Part shown: positions 44,448 to 51,538 of the stretch, piece after piece
Position numbering within the stretch: position 1 is the first letter of the stretch
Layout: each line of letters begins with the position of its first letter
Virus record (IMG/VR): IMGVR_UViG_3300034112_000721
Span: 48,532-112,531 of that record
DNA: 64,000 nt
DNA from: a virus
Direction: 5' to 3' (one strand)
Program-made: the position numbers and the translations under genes
The notes under the pieces: generated by a model
What the model was told of the DNA's origin: nothing
Seen by the model: the letters and a program-made list of their open reading frames with translations, nothing else
Databases searched by the model: none

Positions 44448-44454
44448 TTCCCCT
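44439..44454 (+). terminator. Terminator T2
   Basis: AGGGGA-TAAT-TCCCCT then TTTAT. The loop contains the TAA stop of the 49-residue gene. Confidence 0.75.
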
Positions 44455-44458
44455 TTTA

Positions 44459-44480
44459 TACTTCTTTGTACTTATTAAGA
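44459..44480 (+). promoter_or_regulatory. Repeated early motif, copy 5
   Basis: TACTTCTTTGTACTTATTAA, then GAACCAATAAAATTTT. It begins five bases after terminator T2. Confidence 0.65.
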
Positions 44481-44499
44481 ACCAATAAAATTTTATGCT

Positions 44500-44574
44500 A
44501 TGGGAACTGTAACTTATGTTATTATCAATGGAGTTTTAACTGTTAAGTCTTGGGTAAAGAACCCCAATGCTTAA
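44500..44574 (+). CDS. Possible microprotein (24 aa)
   Basis: The frame MGTVTYVIINGVLTVKSWVK ends NPNA. It is the only frame between motif copy 5 and terminator T3, with the same type of leader as its neighbours. Because of length it is not certain that it is translated. Confidence 0.4.
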   Translation: MGTVTYVIINGVLTVKSWVKNPNA

Positions 44575-44585
44575 TGGTTTAAGTT

Positions 44586-44605
44586 AAGGGAGAGCAATCT
44601 CCCTT
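44586..44605 (+). terminator. Terminator T3
   Basis: AAGGGAGA-GCAA-TCTCCCTT then TTCTTTTG: 8-bp stem with a four-base loop, ahead of motif copy 6. Confidence 0.8.
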
Positions 44606-44613
44606 TTCTTTTG

Positions 44614-44635
44614 TACTTATTTATACATATTAGAA
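44614..44635 (+). promoter_or_regulatory. Repeated early motif, copy 6 (divergent)
   Basis: TACTTATTTATACATATTAG, then AAACCAATAAATT. It has lost the TCTT core but keeps TACTT, TA and the AACCAATAAA continuation of copy 5. Confidence 0.5.
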
Positions 44636-44654
44636 ACCAATAAATTATTTACTT

Positions 44655-44822
44655 ATGGAAGAGACCAGATTAGTTATGACTTGGGAAGAATACAAGTTAC
44701 TATTAGATGTATTAAACCATGTATATCACCAGACAGATTACAAACCAATAAATGATTTGTATGTCAAGTTATACATGCAGATGAATGCGCGTAAAGTAGA
44801 AGATATAGAGTTACCCTTTTAA
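44655..44822 (+). CDS. Small acidic helical protein (55 aa)
   Basis: The frame MEETRLVMTWEEYKLLLDVL continues with a helix and ends EDIELPF. A compact helical fold is likely. It is alone between motif copy 6 and terminator T4. Unknown early role. Confidence 0.6.
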   Translation: MEETRLVMTWEEYKLLLDVLNHVYHQTDYKPINDLYVKLYMQMNARKVEDIELPF

Positions 44823-44830
44823 TAGGGTAA
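44811..44830 (+). terminator. Terminator T4
   Basis: TTACCC/GGGTAA stem overlapping the last codons of the 55-residue gene; its T-tract (TTCTTTCT) is part of motif copy 7. Confidence 0.6.
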
Positions 44831-44850
44831 TTCTTTCTACTTATTTAATA
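44831..44850 (+). promoter_or_regulatory. Repeated early motif, copy 7
   Basis: TTCTTTCTACTTATTTAATA. The first TAC is replaced, the rest keeps the pattern. Candidate RNA 2 follows. Confidence 0.52.
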
Positions 44851-44856
44851 AAAGTT

Positions 44857-44973
44857 AGCCAAGGAATGTAAAGTGTTTTACCGGTGGAGAAAGTAGACTT
44901 TGGTGCTGATAATCAAGCACTTACAAAAAGCAAGTTTTTACACAAATTAATACCGCACAAAGCCTTGCTTATT
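44857..44973 (+). ncRNA. Candidate structured RNA 2
   Basis: The 5' arm AGC(C)AAGG (44857-44864) pairs with CCTTGCT (44963-44969), enclosing hairpins GTAAA/TTTAC, AAAGT/ACTTT and GTGCT/AGCAC. Like RNA 1, it begins CAAGGAATGT, has CCGGTGGAGAAAG near its start and TTAATACC before the 3' arm, and comes directly after a motif copy and before a terminator. No good frame is present. Role unknown. Confidence 0.52.
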
Positions 44974-44992
44974 TTGTCCTTCGGACAGCTTT
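44974..44992 (+). terminator. Terminator T5
   Basis: TGTCC-TTC-GGACA, then GCTTTTATT. The sequence is close to T7 (45430-45450), which shows that terminator and motif were copied together. Confidence 0.75.
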
Positions 44993-44997
44993 TATTA

Positions 44998-45020
44998 TAC
45001 TTCTTTTTACTGTTTTAGAT
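44998..45020 (+). promoter_or_regulatory. Repeated early motif, copy 8
   Basis: TACTTCTTTTTACTGTTTTA, then GATTATTAACC. The 111-residue gene starts 47 bases after the start of the motif. Confidence 0.65.
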
Positions 45021-45044
45021 TATTAACCTTTTAATTTATTTATT

Positions 45045-45380
45045 ATGTCTAAAATTAATTTTAGTGAAACAAAGTCCTTGGTTGAATTCTTTGGTCAAAT
45101 ATCTGCTACTGATTTGCAGATTTGTCAAAGTAAAAGAACAGGTGGGTTATATGTAGTATTCAAATGTGCTGATGGTACAGAACAGAATGCTATGTTGGCA
45201 AAGTCTATATCTAATATAGATGCTAACAATGCTGCTGATTTGCAAGTATCTTGGATAGAAGGTACTACAGAAACAGGTAACCCATTGGAAGGTTTTATGA
45301 TTCATCCAACAGGTGAGCGTAAAGTTGTATCCAACTTTAGCCTTGCAGACCTTACTGCAAAGGTTGGTGCTATTGGTTAA
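45045..45380 (+). CDS. Early protein of unknown role (111 aa)
   Basis: A small folded protein with beta and helical parts (GGLYVVFKCADGTEQNAMLA; a C-terminal helix FSLADLTAKVGA). It has its own motif copy and the strongest terminator in the array, so it is an independent, probably highly expressed early gene. No family is recognised; nucleic-acid binding or host takeover are guesses. Confidence 0.65.
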   Translation: MSKINFSETKSLVEFFGQISATDLQICQSKRTGGLYVVFKCADGTEQNAMLAKSISNIDANNAADLQVSWIEGTTETGNPLEGFMIHPTGERKVVSNFSLADLTAKVGAIG

Positions 45381-45391
45381 TAGTACAACAA

Positions 45392-45425
45392 GAGATAGTG
45401 TCAGAAATGACACTATCTTTTTTTT
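45392..45425 (+). terminator. Terminator T6
   Basis: A perfect 10-bp stem (GATAGTGTCA/TGACACTATC) with a GAAA tetraloop, followed by nine T. It ends the 111-residue gene transcript. Confidence 0.95.
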
Positions 45426-45429
45426 ATAT

Positions 45430-45450
45430 TGCCTTCGGCAGCTTTTGTTT
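45430..45450 (+). terminator. Terminator T7
   Basis: TGCC-TTC-GGCA, then GCTTTTGTTT. A second hairpin directly after T6, matching T5 in sequence, and adjoining motif copy 9. Confidence 0.6.
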
Positions 45451-45470
45451 TACTTCTTTCTACTTAGTGT
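45451..45470 (+). promoter_or_regulatory. Repeated early motif, copy 9
   Basis: TACTTCTTTCTACTTAGTGT. After about 45 more bases comes a run of eight T (45512-45519 region) with no frame between, so the product may be a short RNA. Confidence 0.58.
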
Positions 45471-45716
45471 GGTAGGATATGTGTAGAGACAAGAACCTGT
45501 TATATGTATAATTTTTTTTATTTGGCTGTTACTAACCCAAGTTACTGTCAAAATATCTCTTACGCGCGTGTATGTTTGTTTAAATAAGTGATAGTATCTT
45601 GTTTATAGTAAACCTATTACACTATTCTCTACCACTAATAACTCTCTATATTCTATATATAATACTTTAGTATTATAACAAGATTTTATATAGCTAACCC
45701 TTTAATCTTATTACCT
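45471..45716 (+). other. Non-coding stretch ahead of the 75-residue gene
   Basis: No convincing frame lies here on either strand. A TATGTTTG at 45571-45578 fits the host -7 consensus but lacks a TTTG box. A leader CTAACCCTTTAATC before the next ATG resembles leaders at 45021-45040 and 46034-46050. Possible site of a short RNA or regulatory DNA. Confidence 0.4.
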
Positions 45717-45944
45717 ATGCTTAGAACTACTTACTTCCTAATAGGAATGTTATTCTCTTCCTTAGTATATGCTCTATTACTCTCTATAGAAGAAACACAG
45801 AGAGAGCTTCCGGTTAAAGGTATAGACCGGGAATATTATTTAGAAGTTACCGGTGATAGTATCTTCTTAGAATCTAGACAAGGACAAATCTACCGTGGTA
45901 AGTACTCAGACTTAGACAGTCTTATTAATGTAGATAACTTGTAA
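45717..45944 (+). CDS. Small exported or membrane-anchored protein (75 aa)
   Basis: The first 24 residues (LRTTYFLIGMLFSSLVYALL) are a membrane anchor or uncleaved signal; the rest is a small acidic beta domain (YYLEVTGDSIFLESRQGQIY). Periplasmic placement is inferred. Unknown role. Confidence 0.55.
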   Translation: MLRTTYFLIGMLFSSLVYALLLSIEETQRELPVKGIDREYYLEVTGDSIFLESRQGQIYRGKYSDLDSLINVDNL

Positions 45945-46059
45945 CAACTATGAACCACAGTATGAGTATTCTCTACTAACACATCTAGCGGACTGTGGTT
46001 TCCCGTTAAACTAATTACCTCTATATATATTTTATTAACCCGTTTAAATTTTATTTACT

Positions 46060-46200
46060 ATGAAAACAATTAGCATTGTTCTATTATGGTTTGCCTTTAT
46101 TGGTGCCGTTGCTTTTCTTACCGCTTGTAAGAGTGCTCATGTACACTGTGATGCCTATGGTAAGACAGAACAAGTTTCCCGAGATGATTCTGCCAAATGA
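46060..46200 (+). CDS. Small lipoprotein, CDAYxK type (46 aa)
   Basis: The frame MKTISIVLLWFAFIGAVAFL is a signal that ends in LTAC (lipobox Cys23), then KSAHVHCDAYGKTEQ and an acidic end. The C-terminal CKS..CDAYxK pattern matches the leftward gene at 43439-43570. The stop overlaps the next gene as ATGA. Confidence 0.68.
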   Translation: MKTISIVLLWFAFIGAVAFLTACKSAHVHCDAYGKTEQVSRDDSAK

Positions 46201-46439
46201 TATTTGACAGATATAAAACACTTGTAGAAGAAAGAGCAGATAATATCCTAATTCTAGATGCTCTTAAAAACTCAAATCAAGATCCAGAGATTGTATCTAT
46301 TGAGATCAGTGATCTTATCTATGAAATAAATTCATTAGATAAAAAGATTAACCAAGAGATAGCCGCAATATCTCTAAAGCTTATAGGGTCAGCCCTAATA
46401 TTATTTACAATTACATTAACATTAATTAAATTACTATGA
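46197..46439 (+). CDS. Small helical protein with C-terminal membrane helix (80 aa)
   Basis: Residues 1-55 form charged helices (KTLVEERADNILILDALKNS); residues 58-80 are one hydrophobic helix (SLKLIGSALILFTITLTLIK). It overlaps both neighbours by four bases. Unknown role. Confidence 0.6.
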   Translation: MIFDRYKTLVEERADNILILDALKNSNQDPEIVSIEISDLIYEINSLDKKINQEIAAISLKLIGSALILFTITLTLIKLL

Positions 46440-46714
46440 TTAAAACTATTATCTTAGCAAGTACATTACTGTTCTCAGTTATTACTGATGACAAGTATGA
46501 AGGTTTAACAAAAGAAGAGAAGAAATTTGTAAAGAACATTGAACTAATTGAATTAGAGGTTCTACAAAAGGTTTACAGAGCTTCCGAAAACACTCTTATG
46601 GTAGAGTTTGGTAGTATTAAATATCTCCTTAATTCTGAGACAGGTCATGTTGACAATGTCTGGGTTCTTGGAGATGATGATATAACCTGGGAAGAATTAG
46701 GTCCAGAATACTAG
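46436..46714 (+). CDS. Small exported protein (92 aa)
   Basis: A signal-like start (IKTIILASTLLFSVITDDKY) is followed by a folded part with a beta hairpin (TLMVEFGSIKYLLNSETGHV) and an acidic end. It overlaps its upstream neighbour as ATGA and lies eight bases before the tRNA. Unknown role. Confidence 0.58.
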   Translation: MIKTIILASTLLFSVITDDKYEGLTKEEKKFVKNIELIELEVLQKVYRASENTLMVEFGSIKYLLNSETGHVDNVWVLGDDDITWEELGPEY

Positions 46715-46722
46715 AAAGGTAT

Positions 46723-46796
46723 AGTCCCATAGCTCAACTGGATAGAGCAACACACTTCTAATGTGTAGGTTACAGGTTCGACTCCTGTTGGGACTA
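46723..46796 (+). tRNA. tRNA-Arg (anticodon TCT)
   Basis: A complete cloverleaf: acceptor AGTCCCA/TGGGACT (7 bp), D stem GCTC/GAGC, anticodon stem ACACA/TGTGT with loop CTTCTAA, and T stem ACAGG/CCTGT with TTCGACT loop. The anticodon TCT reads AGA, the Arg codon most seen in this window. CCA is not encoded. Confidence 0.95.
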
Positions 46797-46820
46797 CTTC
46801 TATTCACTAAAATTAATTAC

Positions 46821-47039
46821 ATGAAAGACAATAAGCTTATAACATCAGTAATGGGATTTGATCTTGAATGCAAAGTTCTAGATGAAAACAATCAACCAGT
46901 AAAACAAGGATTTACCACTGTTTACAAATTTAAAGGCGGACCAAACTTTAAAAACAGAATGATTAACAGAAAGTTTTGGACTAATTACAATGAGGGTCTA
47001 TTGAACAAGATTCTAGATTACAGAAGAAATAATGATTAA
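46821..47039 (+). CDS. Small basic protein (72 aa)
   Basis: I use the ATG at 46821 (MKDNKLITSVMGFDLECKVL); a longer frame would start inside the tRNA. It has a beta part (FTTVYKFKGGPNFKNRMINR) and a helical end. The stop overlaps the next gene by 8 bases. Unknown role. Confidence 0.6.
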   Translation: MKDNKLITSVMGFDLECKVLDENNQPVKQGFTTVYKFKGGPNFKNRMINRKFWTNYNEGLLNKILDYRRNND

Positions 47040-47454
47040 GACACACATACAATTTGATGAAACAGATGTTGCCAAGATACTTGAGAAAGTAATTACTGGT
47101 GATAACAAAGAAGAGATGATTAAGTTATTGACTCCAATAATATGTGAGGATAATAACAGTGTTGAGCTACTTACAAAAGTATACATTGGTCATCCACTTC
47201 CTAAAGTAATACCAGAGGGTTCCTTCTGTCATGTAAACTATGATAATCTTGGATACATATCTAACAATAAACAACAACTCTATCTAGATAACAGAGATGA
47301 GAATAACATGCTGGTTGGAATGGTTGGAGATTTCCGCGGTTATCATAAGGACATGTATAAGGTTACATTTAGACTTAAAGATGATAATGGTAATGTAGTT
47401 GAGGATTACAGCTACATAAGATCATATGAAATTGAAGTAATCAAGGAGTTTTAA
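47032..47454 (+). CDS. Protein of unknown role (140 aa)
   Basis: N-terminal helices (TDVAKILEKVITGDNKEEMI) and a C-terminal beta domain (DFRGYHKDMYKVTFRLKDDN). Ended by a terminator 43 bases on. No family is recognised. Confidence 0.58.
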   Translation: MIKTHIQFDETDVAKILEKVITGDNKEEMIKLLTPIICEDNNSVELLTKVYIGHPLPKVIPEGSFCHVNYDNLGYISNNKQQLYLDNRDENNMLVGMVGDFRGYHKDMYKVTFRLKDDNGNVVEDYSYIRSYEIEVIKEF

Positions 47455-47496
47455 GATAGTGTATTCTGTGAATATACTTTTCCAATCCAAATAACA

Positions 47497-47514
47497 GGGG
47501 GTATTATTGCCCCC
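47497..47514 (+). terminator. Terminator after the 140-residue gene
   Basis: GGGGG/CCCCC stem with an eight-base loop, then TTTTATTGTT. Closes the transcript of the tRNA region. Confidence 0.8.
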
Positions 47515-47603
47515 TTTTATTGTTAGCTATATATTGCATTATTTTATTTTCTGTAAGCAGTTTTACTTGATATTATCACGTATTTTTACTACAGCTATAA
47601 TAA

Positions 47604-47876
47604 ATGCAATATCAGTTACCAAATGGAAAGGTTATATACCTAACAATTGAAGAGTATTTAGAACTTACAGATCTAGATATACAATTCTTAATGTCCATTG
47701 ATTATGGTGAACACATTATAGATCCTTTTATTGGTTCTGCTGTTGAGAAAAACACCAGAGAAAAATTTATTGATATAGACTTTCTTCCACTAGAAGATTA
47801 TGACCTTAATGATATACCATCAGATGATTGTCCATTTGATGATATCATTGACTTAGAGGATCCACTGGATAACTAA
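47604..47876 (+). CDS. Very acidic small protein (90 aa)
   Basis: Many Asp and Glu, notably in the last 40 residues (DDCPFDDIIDLEDPLDN end), with a folded start (YQLPNGKVIYLTIEEYLELT). Such strong negative charge suggests DNA mimicry or binding to a basic host protein, but this is a guess. Its stop is in an inverted repeat. Confidence 0.62.
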   Translation: MQYQLPNGKVIYLTIEEYLELTDLDIQFLMSIDYGEHIIDPFIGSAVEKNTREKFIDIDFLPLEDYDLNDIPSDDCPFDDIIDLEDPLDN

Positions 47877-47902
47877 TATTGCTAATCGCGATATGCAATA
47901 TT
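47875..47902 (+). promoter_or_regulatory. Nested inverted repeat
   Basis: AATATTGC pairs with GCAATATT around a loop that itself holds the palindrome TCGCGA (47886-47891). No T-tract follows, so an operator or processing site is as likely as a terminator. Confidence 0.5.
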
Positions 47903-47919
47903 AACACTTATCACTTAGC

Positions 47920-47954
47920 TTGAGTAACTAATGATATAGTACAATTCTACTCAA
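47920..47954 (+). repeat. Inverted repeat ahead of the 158-residue gene
   Basis: TTGAGTA and TACTCAA, 21 bases apart, followed by TTTATTTATTTATTTATT and the ATG. Possible operator or leader fold of a strongly expressed gene. Confidence 0.45.
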
Positions 47955-47993
47955 ACAATCTATTTATTTATTTATTTATTAAAAACAAGAATT

Positions 47994-48470
47994 ATGAATT
48001 CAACAGTTAAAGTTGTAGCTGATGCTACTACAGGTGCAGTAGTTAGAGTTTCTGAATCTAACCCAGAGTTTGCAAGTGTAAGATTAGAGCAAACACGTAT
48101 GGTAATTGGAAACAATAACTTTATTGAAAGAAAAACAGTATCTACTTTGTTGCAAGGTGCTACTGCAGATTTAACAGCTATGGGCTTTTATGCCGGACAA
48201 GAGCTACCAGGTTCTATTGTTATTGAGGAGTCATTGACTGCATTTAACAAGAAAAATCCTGAGCGTGATCTTAAGATTGCTGGAGAAACAGGTATTGTTT
48301 GTACTGTAGGTGGGCAACCAATCTACCGTAGAGCAACTTATTCTACTGCATCTAATGCACAAGACACACTTGTTAAGCATGATAATGTAGAACAATTGCG
48401 TTCTGCTTATGCACAAACTAGTAATAGTGCAGCACTTAAATCTGCTGCTGGACAAGAGTTCAATATCTAA
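47994..48470 (+). CDS. Conserved early protein, own transcription unit (158 aa)
   Basis: It has a beta-rich body (VRVSESNPEFASVRLEQTRM; GETGIVCTVGGQPIYRR) and an Ala/Ser-rich end. A long T/A-rich leader, flanking inverted repeats and its own strong terminator point to high early expression. I recall similar proteins in other Bacteroidota phages, but none with known function. A small OB-like binding protein is one possibility. Confidence 0.68.
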   Translation: MNSTVKVVADATTGAVVRVSESNPEFASVRLEQTRMVIGNNNFIERKTVSTLLQGATADLTAMGFYAGQELPGSIVIEESLTAFNKKNPERDLKIAGETGIVCTVGGQPIYRRATYSTASNAQDTLVKHDNVEQLRSAYAQTSNSAALKSAAGQEFNI

Positions 48471-48488
48471 GAACTAGATGAAATATAA

Positions 48489-48509
48489 ATGGGGGTCACT
48501 GGCCCCCAT
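48489..48509 (+). terminator. Terminator after the 158-residue gene
   Basis: ATGGGGG/CCCCCAT stem with a seven-base loop, then TTTTTTATTATT. Confidence 0.92.
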
Positions 48510-48533
48510 TTTTTATTATTATGATTTATTAAT

Positions 48534-49034
48534 ATGAAAATGTATAAAATGGAAAAGTTAAAACAGGAAATTAGAAGTTATCAGTTAAATGCAGGTAAAA
48601 CCTACATGCAATATGAATCAGATGGATACTCTCAATATCAGAATTATCTGTACAAAAGAGCACTATATGGTTTAAATGCACTGACACAAGAAGAACTTGC
48701 TTCAATGTGTAGCAAAAAGAAACAAAGGGTGCTTAATGTGTATAAGCGTGCACAGAAGGTACTTAATGTATTCAAACAAAAGGTTACTATTCAGTATACT
48801 AATGAGATATTCAAGACTCTATTCCCAAAGAGCCCTTGGACAGATGACATGCTTACATACGTGGAAACAGATGAGAAATTTGTAAACACTTTAACTTTTA
48901 AAGATTTAAATATATCCAAAAAGGATATTATCACTATCTTTATGTCTGAGGGTATTCTTCCCAAAAACTTTTTAAGTTTAAAAGAAGCACCAGTAACATT
49001 ACCAAGATTAAAGAATGAAGTTAAAAGTATGTGA
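48534..49034 (+). CDS. Basic helical protein (166 aa)
   Basis: Lys-rich and mostly helical (YKRALYGLNALTQEELASMC; KKKQRVLNVYKRAQKVLNVF). A later ATG (48540, 48549) could also start it. Stop overlaps the HNH-like gene by 20 bases. Nucleic-acid contact is likely from charge; no family recognised. Confidence 0.6.
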   Translation: MKMYKMEKLKQEIRSYQLNAGKTYMQYESDGYSQYQNYLYKRALYGLNALTQEELASMCSKKKQRVLNVYKRAQKVLNVFKQKVTIQYTNEIFKTLFPKSPWTDDMLTYVETDEKFVNTLTFKDLNISKKDIITIFMSEGILPKNFLSLKEAPVTLPRLKNEVKSM

Positions 49035-49419
49035 TGGCTGTCAAAAAGAGACAGTAATATGGAAGAACCATGGGGGATTTAAATACTGTAAATATTGTTG
49101 GAGTTGCCAAAAAGCCATTGATAGTAACAGTGTACAGAAACCAACTGACTATAAAATTCCCCAGGTTTCTTCTAAACGGAAGAAAAAAGACCAAGAGTAT
49201 TTAAAGCTAAGAAACAGGTTTCTTACTGATTTCAGTCTATGTCAGATTGCAGTAAAAGGTTGTAGTGTTAATGCTACAGATGTACACCACACATATGCTG
49301 GTGCTAACAGAGATGCCTTTTATTTGGTACAGTCTACATGGCTTGCAGTTTGTAGAAACTGTCATGATTGGATTCATGCTCATCCAAAAGAATCAAGAGC
49401 ATTTGGTTACTTAAAATAA
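49015..49419 (+). CDS. HNH-like zinc protein (134 aa)
   Basis: The N-terminus carries CDGC (6-9) and CKYCWSC (25-31), a zinc ribbon. The C-terminus has GCSVNATDVHHTYAGANRD, then WLAVCRNCHDWIHAHP: the HNH/ββα-metal pattern with catalytic His in DVHH. Such short phage proteins are taken as HNH nucleases or recombination endonucleases. It does not sit inside another gene, so it is not a homing insertion by sight. Confidence 0.72.
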   Translation: MKLKVCDGCQKETVIWKNHGGFKYCKYCWSCQKAIDSNSVQKPTDYKIPQVSSKRKKKDQEYLKLRNRFLTDFSLCQIAVKGCSVNATDVHHTYAGANRDAFYLVQSTWLAVCRNCHDWIHAHPKESRAFGYLK

Positions 49420-49429
49420 TTTAAAATTT

Positions 49430-50173
49430 ATGATTATGAATATGATTGGAAAAGAACTAAAAGTAAACACAACTACAGATTATTCAAAGTTTGCTGTACT
49501 ACCTATGAACAGAGGTATTGATAGCAAGCATGTACAAAAGATGATTGCTAGTATCCGTAAAATGGGAGTACTAAGATGTGTTATCACAACAACCACTAAT
49601 ATAATAGAGGGTGAAAATAAAAGATACATTATTGATGGTCAGCATCTTGCTACTGCATTAGAAAGAGAAGAAATGCCCATTCCTTATATTGAGATTAATG
49701 TAGAATCAGAACAAGATTTAGTTGAAAAAATGGCTTATCTTAATAACTCATCTAAGTCTTGGGATTTAATGAATTACATTAATGCATGGAAAATGATTCA
49801 GCCAGACTACATGAAGTTATTCAAGTGGAAGAACATGTATGACATAGAAATAACTATGTTAGCTGCAATTGGTATTAATAATGCTGGTTTTAAGAGCAGT
49901 TCACAAAGCATAAAGACAGGTGATTTTAGAATTACTAATCCAAATGCAGAAGATATGTGTAAAGCATTTAATGATATCTTCTTAAAGATTGGTATGTCTG
50001 AGCGGTCAGTAAAGTTTCAGTTTCTCACAGCATTCTTACAAGCTTATGGTAATTATAACCATGAGAAGGTAATTGCTAATCTTGATAAACATCTTAAAAC
50101 TGTAAAGCTTATGATGAATGGAGATGAAACTGCTACTTATATCAGACGTAAAATATTTAATTTACCAAAATAA
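49430..50173 (+). CDS. ParB/sulfiredoxin-fold protein (247 aa)
   Basis: Residues 20-110 follow the ParB N-terminal domain: LPMNRGIDSKHVQKMIASIR, then RYIIDGQHLATALERE with the DGQH core (69-72). The C-terminal part is helical and basic. ParB-like phage proteins may bind or nick DNA, or modify DNA partners. It overlaps the helicase gene by one base, so the two may work together in early DNA metabolism. Confidence 0.75.
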   Translation: MIMNMIGKELKVNTTTDYSKFAVLPMNRGIDSKHVQKMIASIRKMGVLRCVITTTTNIIEGENKRYIIDGQHLATALEREEMPIPYIEINVESEQDLVEKMAYLNNSSKSWDLMNYINAWKMIQPDYMKLFKWKNMYDIEITMLAAIGINNAGFKSSSQSIKTGDFRITNPNAEDMCKAFNDIFLKIGMSERSVKFQFLTAFLQAYGNYNHEKVIANLDKHLKTVKLMMNGDETATYIRRKIFNLPK

Positions 50174-51267
50174 TGGAAAGACAGGAAATACAAGATGAAG
50201 CTCTAAAAGCAACTGAGGGAAAGCAAAGGTGCACCATAGTACTTGGTACGGGTGTAGGCAAAACTCTTGTTGGTCTAAAGCACATGGCAAAATATTACTC
50301 TCCATTGCAAAGTATTCTGATTGTTGCTCCTAAACTTTCTATCATAAGCTCATGGAGATATGAAGCTGAGAAATTTGGATTAAGTAAAGTGCTTGAGGGT
50401 GCTACTTTTTCTACTTATCTGAGCTTAAATAAACATAATCCTAATGATTATGATGCAGTTTATTTTGATGAAGTCCACAGTTTATTAGATAGTCACAGAT
50501 CTTTTCTTAATAGTTATGCGGGTAGAGTACTGGGTTTAACCGGTACTCCACCCAAGCATAAGAACTCTGAGAAAGGTAGATTAGTATCAGAATATTGTCC
50601 AGTTGTCTACACTTTTAAGGCAGATGATGCAATAGAAAATGGTATTATTAATGACTATCAAATAATTGTGCATGAAATTAATCTTGACACTGCCAAGAAC
50701 TATAAAGTATCAACACAGAAAGGAAGTTTTATGACATCTGAGTTGCAAAATTATGGTTACTGGGGTACAAGGATTGATACAGGATCAGGGCAACCTCATA
50801 TACTTAGAGTAATGAGAATGAAAGCTATGATGGAGTATCCAAGCAAAGAAAGATATGCAAAAGCTCTGTTATCTAGTATAACAAGCAAGTGCATTGTATT
50901 TGCTAATACTCAAGAACAAGCTGATAGAATGTGTACACATAGCTATCATAGTAACAATCAAGATTCTGAAGAGAATCTACTTGATTTTAAAAATGGTAAG
51001 ATAAATAAACTTTCATGTGTATTGCAATTAAATGAAGGTGTAAACATACCAGGTTTAAAACAAGGTATTATTATGCATGCATATGGTAATGAACGTAAAG
51101 CTAGTCAGAGAATAGGAAGACTTTTGCGTTTAAATCCAGATGATAAAGCTATTGTACATATACTATGCTATGTAGGTACAGTTGATGAGAAATGGGTCAA
51201 GGATGCATTAGAAGACTTTGATCAGACTAAAATAGTATGGAGAAGTTATAGTTTGCAACCAACATAA
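50173..51267 (+). CDS. SF2 DEAD/SNF2-type helicase (364 aa)
   Basis: Motif I is VLGTGVGKT (23-31), motif II is YFDEVHS (DEVH 99-102), motif III is GLTGTPP (121-127), and motif VI is KASQRIGRLLRLNP (near 311-325). Both RecA-like lobes are present. This matches the SNF2-type helicase of crAss-like early modules. It would unwind or remodel DNA during replication or recombination. Confidence 0.9.
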   Translation: MERQEIQDEALKATEGKQRCTIVLGTGVGKTLVGLKHMAKYYSPLQSILIVAPKLSIISSWRYEAEKFGLSKVLEGATFSTYLSLNKHNPNDYDAVYFDEVHSLLDSHRSFLNSYAGRVLGLTGTPPKHKNSEKGRLVSEYCPVVYTFKADDAIENGIINDYQIIVHEINLDTAKNYKVSTQKGSFMTSELQNYGYWGTRIDTGSGQPHILRVMRMKAMMEYPSKERYAKALLSSITSKCIVFANTQEQADRMCTHSYHSNNQDSEENLLDFKNGKINKLSCVLQLNEGVNIPGLKQGIIMHAYGNERKASQRIGRLLRLNPDDKAIVHILCYVGTVDEKWVKDALEDFDQTKIVWRSYSLQPT

Positions 51268-51283
51268 TTCTTATATTTATTAT

Positions 51284-51538
51284 ATGGAAGACTTAGCAAC
51301 ACACAAACTTGTTTTGCATAATGATGACAAGAATTCATTTTTATATGTAATTGCTTGTCTTATAAGATTTTGTGAGCACCAACCAACACAAGCAGAGCAA
51401 TGTGCATTGCTTGTGCATGAGATGGGAAGATGCACTGTAAAATCTGGAGACTACTTAAAGATGCTTGAGATTTCAGAATCTTTGCGTAATTTAGATCTTA
51501 AAACATCAGTAGAACAATATGAGGGCAATTTGCATTGA
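51284..51538 (+). CDS. clpS: ClpS-like protease adaptor (84 aa)
   Basis: The opening HKLVLHNDDKNSFLYVIACL matches the ClpS start (hydrophobic strand, NDD, helix), followed by QAEQCALLVHEMGRCTVKSG, which matches the H-x-x-G-x-x helix-strand of ClpS, and a final helix. ClpS delivers N-degron proteins to ClpAP and blocks other ClpA substrates. In a phage it may redirect host proteolysis. Start at ATG 51284 with the A/T leader. Confidence 0.82.
   Translation: MEDLATHKLVLHNDDKNSFLYVIACLIRFCEHQPTQAEQCALLVHEMGRCTVKSGDYLKMLEISESLRNLDLKTSVEQYEGNLH

Noticed and set aside
46761-46820. A longer start for the 72-residue gene inside the tRNA.
   Set aside because: The added 20 residues come from tRNA sequence; ATG 46821 has the normal A/T-rich leader.
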